NCBI RefSeq assembly: GCF_030515985.1
Contig: NZ_CP100376.1
Location: forward strand, 1,209,695 to 1,215,391
DNA from: Corynebacterium accolens
GTDB lineage: Bacteria; Actinomycetota; Actinomycetes; Mycobacteriales; Mycobacteriaceae
Direction of reading: 5' to 3'
Length of the DNA stretch: 5,697 nucleotides
The translations under genes and the position numbers were made by a program. The stretch's first letter is position 1, and each line of letters starts with the position of its first letter. Under the pieces are notes generated by a model. That model saw only the letters and a list, made by a program, of their open reading frames with translations. It searched no databases and was not told the DNA's origin. Below are positions 1 to 3,500 of the stretch, one piece after another.

Positions 1-911
1 CCACGGCAACCCGCCAGTCCCGCAAGGGCCTGATTTCTTCGTGGAAGGCCTACGCGCCAGCCTTCGCCGGCAAGATGGCCATCGAGGCCGTCGACCGCAC
101 CATGCGCGGCGAGGGTGCCCCGGCGCCGATCTGGGAGGGCGAGGACGGGTTCATCGCCTGGATGCTGCATTCGCCAGAGCGCACCTACACCGTGCCCCTG
201 CCGGAAAACGGGGAGGCCAAGACCGCCATCCTGGATACCTACACTAAGGAACACTCCGCGGAATACCAGGCGCAGGCGCCCATCGATATGGCCTTTGCGC
301 TGAAAAAGACGCTAGAGGACAAGGGCCTCAAGACGGCGGATATCGAGTCCATCGTGCTGCACACCTCCCACCACACCCACTACGTCATCGGCACCGGCGC
401 GAACGACCCGCAAAAGATGGATCCTTCCGCCTCTCGCGAAACCCTGGACCACTCTGTGATGTACATCTTCGCGGTCGCGCTAGAAGATGGCGTGTGGGAC
501 CACGAAACCTCCTATTCCCCTGAGCGCTCCAACCGCCCGGAGACCATCGAGCTGTGGCAGAAGATCTCCACCGTCGAGGATCCCGAGTGGACGCGCCGCT
601 ATCACTCCAACGACCTGGAGGAAAAGGCCTTCGGTGGCAAGGCAGTTATCACCTTCAAGGACGGCACCGTCATCGAGGACGAGCGCGCCGTGGCAGACGC
701 CCACCCGCTGGGCGCCCGCCCCTTCGCCCGCGAGCAGTACATTGCCAAGTTCAAAAAGCTTGCCGATGGCGTCGTCGACGAGGCCGAGCAAGAGCGCTTC
801 CTCACCGCCGTGCAAGACCTAGAAAACCTCACCGATCTAACCGAACTCAACGTGCGGGTCAGCGATGAGCACCTCGCCACCGCGCCCGAGAAACCGGAGG
901 GAATCTTCTAA
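1..911 (+). CDS. prpD: 2-methylcitrate dehydratase PrpD (5'-truncated by window edge)
   Basis: The reading frame is open from base 3 to a TAA at 909-911 and gives 302 residues, roughly the C-terminal 60% of a protein that is about 500 residues in the family; the start lies upstream of the window. PrpD is a cytosolic MmgE/PrpD-family enzyme that dehydrates 2-methylcitrate to 2-methyl-cis-aconitate in propionyl-CoA breakdown. I recognise the family from the stretch with [12 protein letters not shown] followed by [11 protein letters not shown] (visible residues about 140-163), the preceding His-rich segment [11 protein letters not shown], and the C-terminal [10 protein letters not shown] and HPLGARPF segments. 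The gene is followed with a one-base overlap by prpB and then by prpC, which is the usual prpDBC order in corynebacteria and settles the function. The numeral (prpD1 or prpD2) cannot be decided from this window; the close likeness to the C. glutamicum prpD2B2C2 products is from memory. No frameshift or internal stop is visible. Confidence 0.94.
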   Translation, partial: TATRQSRKGLISSWKAYAPAFAGKMAIEAVDRTMRGEGAPAPIWEGEDGFIAWMLHSPERTYTVPLPENGEAKTAILDTYTKEHSAEYQAQAPIDMAFALKKTLEDKGLKTADIESIVLHTSHHTHYVIGTGANDPQKMDPSASRETLDHSVMYIFAVALEDGVWDHETSYSPERSNRPETIELWQKISTVEDPEWTRRYHSNDLEEKAFGGKAVITFKDGTVIEDERAVADAHPLGARPFAREQYIAKFKKLADGVVDEAEQERFLTAVQDLENLTDLTELNVRVSDEHLATAPEKPEGIF

Positions 912-1843
912 TGGCTGGACTATTTGGTTCTACAATCACCAACGCTGAAAAGCGTGCGAACTTCCGCAAATCCATCGAATCCGGATCGATTACCACGCTG
1001 CCGGGCGCGTTTAATCCGCTGACCGCCCGTCTTATCCAGGACATTGGCGGTTTCGACGGCGTCTACGTATCCGGCGCGGTGCTGGCTAACGATTTAGGCC
1101 TGCCCGATATCGGGCTTACCACCTTGACCGAGGTGGCCCAGCGCGCCGGGCAGATCGCGCGCGCTACCGACTTGCCCGTGCTTGTCGATGCCGATACCGG
1201 CTTCGGCGAACCCATGTCCGCCGCCCGCACCGTCGCCGCCCTCGAGGATGCCGGCCTGGCCGGCTGCCACCTGGAGGACCAGGTTAACCCGAAGCGTTGC
1301 GGGCACCTCGATGGCAAGGAAGTGGTGGACAAGGAAGTCATGGTCCGCCGCATCAGCGCGGCCGTCAATGAGCGCCGCGATCCTAATTTCATCATCTGCG
1401 CGCGCACTGATGCCGCCGGTGTCAATGGCATCGATGACGCCATCGATCGCGCTAAGGCCTATGCCGAAGCCGGTGCGGATCTGATTTTCACCGAGGCGCT
1501 GTATTCCCCTGCGGACTTTGAAAAGTTCCGCGCCGCCGTGGATACGCCGCTGTTGGCGAATATGACGGAGTTCGGCAAAACCGAGCTGCAATCAGCAAAG
1601 ACCCTCGACGGACTGGGATACAACGCCGTGATCTGGCCGGTCTCCAGCTTCCGCGTGGCCATGGGCGCTACCGAAGAATTCCTGCGCGACTTGCAGGAAA
1701 CCGGTATCCAGACTGAGTGGTTAGAGCGCATGCAGCACCGCTCCCGCCTGTACGAACTGGTCCGCTACCAGGAATACAACGAGTTCGACCAGTCCGTATT
1801 CACCTATTCCAAAGACAACTATCAACCCACTTTTGAAGGCTAA
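911..1843 (+). CDS. prpB: 2-methylisocitrate lyase PrpB
   Basis: This 310-residue protein belongs to the isocitrate lyase/PEP mutase superfamily and cleaves 2-methylisocitrate to pyruvate and succinate, the last step of the methylcitrate cycle in the cytosol. The catalytic signature KRCGH is at residues 128-132, with Cys130 the expected catalytic thiol. The metal-binding DADTGFG is at 93-99 and LEDQ at 121-124. PGAFNPLTARL near residue 31, ICARTDA near 162 and NMTEFG at 217-222 are further family segments. The length is close to the roughly 300 residues of known PrpB enzymes. Among lyases, the short length and the KRCGH form favour methylisocitrate lyase over isocitrate lyase. The ATG overlaps the prpD stop (TAATG) and is preceded by GGAGG at 896-900, ten bases upstream, inside the prpD coding end, so the two genes are probably translationally coupled. 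Confidence 0.96.
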   Translation: MAGLFGSTITNAEKRANFRKSIESGSITTLPGAFNPLTARLIQDIGGFDGVYVSGAVLANDLGLPDIGLTTLTEVAQRAGQIARATDLPVLVDADTGFGEPMSAARTVAALEDAGLAGCHLEDQVNPKRCGHLDGKEVVDKEVMVRRISAAVNERRDPNFIICARTDAAGVNGIDDAIDRAKAYAEAGADLIFTEALYSPADFEKFRAAVDTPLLANMTEFGKTELQSAKTLDGLGYNAVIWPVSSFRVAMGATEEFLRDLQETGIQTEWLERMQHRSRLYELVRYQEYNEFDQSVFTYSKDNYQPTFEG

Positions 1844-1847
1844 GGAG
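1842..1847 (+). promoter_or_regulatory. prpC ribosome binding site, decides the start
   Basis: AAGGAG begins within the prpB stop codon (TAAGGAG). It lies nine bases before the ATG at 1857, a normal spacing, and only three bases before the in-frame GTG at 1851. A TTG at 1833 lies upstream of the site and inside prpB. The ATG is therefore the best start for prpC. Confidence 0.75.
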
Positions 1848-1856
1848 CCAGTGGCC

Positions 1857-3017
1857 ATGTCCGATAAGAAAAACGAAACCCCAGAAATCCGCAAGGGGCT
1901 TTATGGCGTCGTTGTTGATGAAACCGCCATTTCCAAGGTCGTTCCTGAGACCAACTCCTTGACCTACCGCGGCTACCCGGTCCAAGAACTGGCCCGCTAC
2001 TGCTCCTTCGAAGAGGTTGCGTACCTCTTGTGGAATGGCAAGCTGCCGGGGCAAGAATCCCTCATCCGCTTCTCCGCGCGTGAGAAGGCATTGCGTCACC
2101 TGGACCGCCACCTCATTGACCTGATCATGTCCATGCCGCAAAGCTGCCACCCAATGGACGTTCTGCGCACGGCGATTTCCTTCATCGGTGCCCAGGATGC
2201 GGAGGAATACACCAAGGACTCCGAGCACGTGCGCCGTACCGCGCTCGAGCTCATGGCGAAGATCCCCACCATCATCGCGCTCGATATCCGTCGCCGCCGC
2301 GGTGAGGGCTACATCGAGCCGTCCCGCAAGAAGGGCTTTGCCGAAAACTTCCTGTGGATGGTCTTCGGCGATGAAGAAGGCTCCCCAGCGGTAAACCGCG
2401 CCGATATCGAGGCCTTTGATAAGTCCCTCATCCTTTATGCCGAGCACTCCTTCAATGCCTCAACCTTCTCGGCACGCGTGGTTACCTCCACGATGTCTGA
2501 TACCTACTCCGCCATCGTCGCCGCCATTGGCGCTCTCAAGGGACCACTGCACGGCGGTGCCAACGAGGCCGTCATGAAGAACTTCCTCGAGGTAGACGAT
2601 CCTGCCAAGGCAGAGGAGTGGACCAAGAACAAGCTGGCTAATAAGGAACTGGTCATGGGCTTTGGTCACCGCGTGTACAAGAACGGCGACTCCCGCGTTC
2701 CCACCATGGAAGCCGCCTTCAAGGAGTTGGCGGAGCAGCACGACCAGACCAAGTGGATCGAGATGTACGACATCATGGCCAAGACCATGGAGGAAAACAC
2801 CTCGATCAAGATCAAGCCAAACCTGGACTTCCCGGCCGGCCCTGCCTACCACATCCTCGGGTTCGACATTCAGTTCTTCACCCCGATCTTCGTCATGGCC
2901 CGCATTACCGGCTGGACCGCGCACATCGTGGAACAAAATGAGAACAACTCGCTGATTCGCCCGCTGTCCGCATACGTCGGCGAAGACCAGCGCTCCGTTC
3001 CACCGAAGTCCTTCTAA
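1857..3017 (+). CDS. prpC: 2-methylcitrate synthase PrpC
   Basis: This is a 386-residue type II-fold citrate synthase family enzyme that condenses propionyl-CoA with oxaloacetate to 2-methylcitrate. The catalytic triad of the family is intact: His232 in GPLHGGANEAV, His271 in MGFGHRVYKNGDSR, and Asp324 in KPNLDFPAG. HSFNAST near residue 197 and GWTAHIVEQ near 352 are also typical. I take the start at ATG 1857, giving MSDKKNETPEIRKGLYGVVV; the frame stays open upstream to a TTG at 1833 but that would overlap prpB and lacks a ribosome binding site. At 386 residues it is shorter than the usual GltA-type citrate synthase (about 430). Together with its place as third gene after prpD and prpB, this argues for methylcitrate synthase. 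PrpC enzymes usually keep some citrate synthase activity, so partial overlap with GltA is possible. A hairpin lies 57 bases after the stop. Confidence 0.95.
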   Translation: MSDKKNETPEIRKGLYGVVVDETAISKVVPETNSLTYRGYPVQELARYCSFEEVAYLLWNGKLPGQESLIRFSAREKALRHLDRHLIDLIMSMPQSCHPMDVLRTAISFIGAQDAEEYTKDSEHVRRTALELMAKIPTIIALDIRRRRGEGYIEPSRKKGFAENFLWMVFGDEEGSPAVNRADIEAFDKSLILYAEHSFNASTFSARVVTSTMSDTYSAIVAAIGALKGPLHGGANEAVMKNFLEVDDPAKAEEWTKNKLANKELVMGFGHRVYKNGDSRVPTMEAAFKELAEQHDQTKWIEMYDIMAKTMEENTSIKIKPNLDFPAGPAYHILGFDIQFFTPIFVMARITGWTAHIVEQNENNSLIRPLSAYVGEDQRSVPPKSF

Positions 3018-3073
3018 ACACTCGGCTTCCCGCGCGGTTCGGGCGGTCCGTGTAACCGGGTAGTGAGCCGTCC

Positions 3074-3103
3074 ATGCTCCCCATGCCTGCGTGGGGAGCA
3101 TTT
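3074..3103 (+). terminator. Probable terminator of the prpDBC transcript
   Basis: A perfect 10-bp stem, ATGCTCCCCA (3074-3083) with TGGGGAGCAT (3092-3101), encloses an 8-base loop and is followed by only a short T run (TTT, 3101-3103). The stem is strong but the T tract is weak, so termination may be incomplete and some read-through toward pyc is possible. Confidence 0.65.
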
Positions 3104-3144
3104 GCGCATCCTCCTACGCTATATGTGCATCCTTCTACGGTATA
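3103..3144 (+). repeat. 21-bp tandem repeat, two copies
   Basis: Copy one is 3103-3123 and copy two is 3124-3144, with no spacer. They match at 18 of 21 positions; the differences are at repeat positions 3, 11 and 17. The shared core is GCATCC-T-CTACG-TATA with one or two varying bases. The left arm of the 14-bp inverted repeat is the first two thirds of copy one, so the motif occurs three times in all: twice forward and once, in part, reversed at 3195-3208. Confidence 0.8.
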
Positions 3145-3160
3145 ACTGAGCGACCCGCGC

Positions 3161-3195
3161 CCTCAGATGTTGCATTTTCGCCTCAGGTATTGCAT
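3161..3195 (+). repeat. Two CCTCAG...TTGCAT direct repeats, 20-bp period
   Basis: CCTCAGATGTTGCAT (3161-3175) recurs as CCTCAGGTATTGCAT (3181-3195), matching at 13 of 15 positions with starts 20 bp apart. A reversed CTGAG at 3146-3150 pairs with CTCAG at 3162-3166. The period of about two helical turns would put both copies on the same face of the DNA. Confidence 0.6.
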
Positions 3196-3210
3196 AGGAG
3201 GATGCGCATG

Positions 3211-3275
3211 TAGCGGCTGCAGCTCCGGCCCCGACTGCGGCTGCGGATCCAGCTGCGGCTGCGGTACCGGCTGCG
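3211..3275 (+). repeat. 18-bp GC-rich tandem repeat (GCTGCGGCTGCGG core)
   Basis: CTGCGGCTGCGGATCCAG (3235-3252) is followed directly by CTGCGGCTGCGGTACCGG (3253-3270), matching at 15 of 18 positions, and by a partial third copy CTGCG (3271-3275). The preceding 3213-3230 stretch is a more diverged relative. Read from 3213 it is an Ala/Pro-rich frame ending at TGA 3336-3338, but a TAG at 3195-3197 closes the frame upstream and no usual start codon follows it. Confidence 0.6.
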
Positions 3276-3312
3276 AAAAATTTGCCAGATGAAATTTGCA
3301 GACTTTGCAAAA
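3276..3312. promoter_or_regulatory. Cluster of three TTTGC elements, candidate RamB/PrpR-type operator
   Basis: AAAAATTTGC (3276-3285), GAAATTTGC (3291-3299) and ACTTTGCAAA (3302-3311) lie in 36 bp, with TTTGC starting at 3281, 3295 and 3305. The last contains the perfect palindrome TTTGCAAA at 3304-3311. From memory, C. glutamicum RamB recognises AA/GAACTTTGCAAA (the third element matches about 11 of 13 positions) and mycobacterial PrpR recognises TTTGCAAA. Assignment to pyc control is inference from position, about 190 bp before its start. Confidence 0.45.
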
Positions 3313-3405
3313 TTGTTAGGCCTGTTATTACTGGTTGACTGGCAGAAATTGCTTTCGCGGGGTTTAAGTTGCAGGTGAGTGTAGAAAATTCCGTTCAAAA
3401 AAGGG

Positions 3406-3434
3406 ATGATAAAAACTATTTTTATCTCTAAACT
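3406..3434 (+). promoter_or_regulatory. Candidate pyc promoter
   Basis: TAAACT at 3429-3434 fits the corynebacterial -10 pattern TANANT. ATGATA at 3406-3411, 17 bp upstream, matches four of six bases of TTGACA. Transcription would begin near 3441, leaving a leader of about 60 bases. An alternative pair is TTCAAA (3394-3399) with TATTTT (3417-3422), also 17 bp apart. Both are judged by eye. Confidence 0.4.
3408..3426. promoter_or_regulatory. 19-bp AT-rich perfect palindrome, candidate operator
   Basis: GATAAAAACTATTTTTATC has perfect 8-bp arms around CTA. It falls between the -35 and -10 of the preferred pyc promoter, or over the -10 of the alternative one, which are typical places for a dimeric regulator to bind. 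I do not recognise it as the site of a named corynebacterial regulator. As RNA the stem is all but A-U and would be weak, so a DNA role is likelier than termination. Confidence 0.45.
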
Positions 3435-3447
3435 GAGAGACGGATCA

Positions 3448-3479
3448 CCCCAGTGGGGACATTGCAACGCAGTGTCTTC
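3448..3479 (+). promoter_or_regulatory. pyc leader: two overlapping inverted repeats
   Basis: CCCCA-G-TGGGG at 3448-3458 is an 11-bp palindrome. Its right half is also the base of a second hairpin: GACATTGC (3458-3465), loop AAC, GCAGTGTC (3469-3476), eight pairs with one G-U. This could extend outward through G3457-U3477, G3456-U3478 and G3455-C3479. The two folds share GGGG and cannot form together. ACCCCA at 3447-3452 also resembles the recalled RamA half-site pattern (A, four or five C, then A/G/T). The structure ends eight bases before the pyc ribosome binding site. Confidence 0.35.
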
Positions 3480-3486
3480 CAAGTTG

Positions 3487-3492
3487 AAAGGA
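3487..3492 (+). promoter_or_regulatory. pyc ribosome binding site, supports GTG start
   Basis: AAAGGA lies eight bases before the GTG at 3501. Other in-frame possibilities upstream (GTG 3453, TTG 3462; the frame is closed by TAA at 3429) have no comparable site, and the protein beginning at 3501 aligns with the remembered N-terminus of C. glutamicum pyruvate carboxylase. Confidence 0.7.
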
Positions 3493-3500
3493 ACACCCAA

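Larger units (their letters stand above)
3103..3208. repeat. 106-bp segment bounded by perfect 14-bp inverted repeats
   Basis: TGCGCATCCTCCTA at 3103-3116 is exactly the reverse complement of TAGGAGGATGCGCA at 3195-3208. The segment therefore begins TG and ends CA, as many insertion sequences do, and it carries further repeated motifs inside each end. It is too short to encode a transposase. No convincing target-site duplication is seen next to the arms. It could be a miniature or internally deleted insertion sequence, or a cluster of protein binding sites; the sequence alone does not decide. Confidence 0.6.
3018..3500. other. Structured prpC-pyc intergenic region
   Basis: This 483-bp gap has no convincing gene on either strand. 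Directly after prpC, short complementary arms (CGGCT at 3023-3027 with AGCCG at 3066-3070; CGGTT at 3035-3039 with AACCG at 3054-3058) suggest a folded 3' end. Then come a terminator-like hairpin, a repeat-rich block (3103-3275) and an AT-rich block (3276-3440) with likely pyc control signals. The sharp change from GC-rich repeats to AT-rich sequence at about 3276 marks the beginning of the probable pyc regulatory region. Confidence 0.7.

Noticed and set aside
1833..1856. Longer prpC beginning at TTG 1833 or GTG 1851
   Set aside because: TTG lies inside prpB upstream of the AAGGAG site, and GTG is only three bases after it; ATG 1857 has normal spacing and fits the family N-terminus.
1800..2447. 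Minus-strand open frame of 215 codons over prpC
   Set aside because: It is antisense to conserved citrate synthase sequence, with no ribosome binding site or recognisable domain.
2460..3101. Minus-strand open frame of 213 codons over the prpC 3' half
   Set aside because: It is a shadow of the region that encodes the PrpC catalytic triad, and its apparent start lies in the terminator stem.
3103..3208. CRISPR array
   Set aside because: The repeats are diverged, abutting or 20 bp apart without spacers of uniform length, only two to three copies exist, and no cas gene is nearby.
3218..3268. Several six-base palindromes close together (CTGCAG, GGATCC, CAGCTG, GGTACC) that look like a cloning polylinker
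   Set aside because: They arise within a natural diverged 18-bp repeat, and flanking sequence on both sides is typical chromosomal DNA; no vector sequence is seen.
3119..3310. Minus-strand open frame of 63 codons in the gap, Ala-rich
   Set aside because: It depends on a TTG start without a ribosome binding site, and the Ala/Gly run is only the 18-bp GC-rich repeat read backwards.
3335..3368. TTGACT (3335-3340) as the -35 of a pyc promoter with TTTAAG (3363-3368)
   Set aside because: The spacer would be 22 bp, too long for a sigma-70-type promoter, and no better -10 lies at 16-18 bp.
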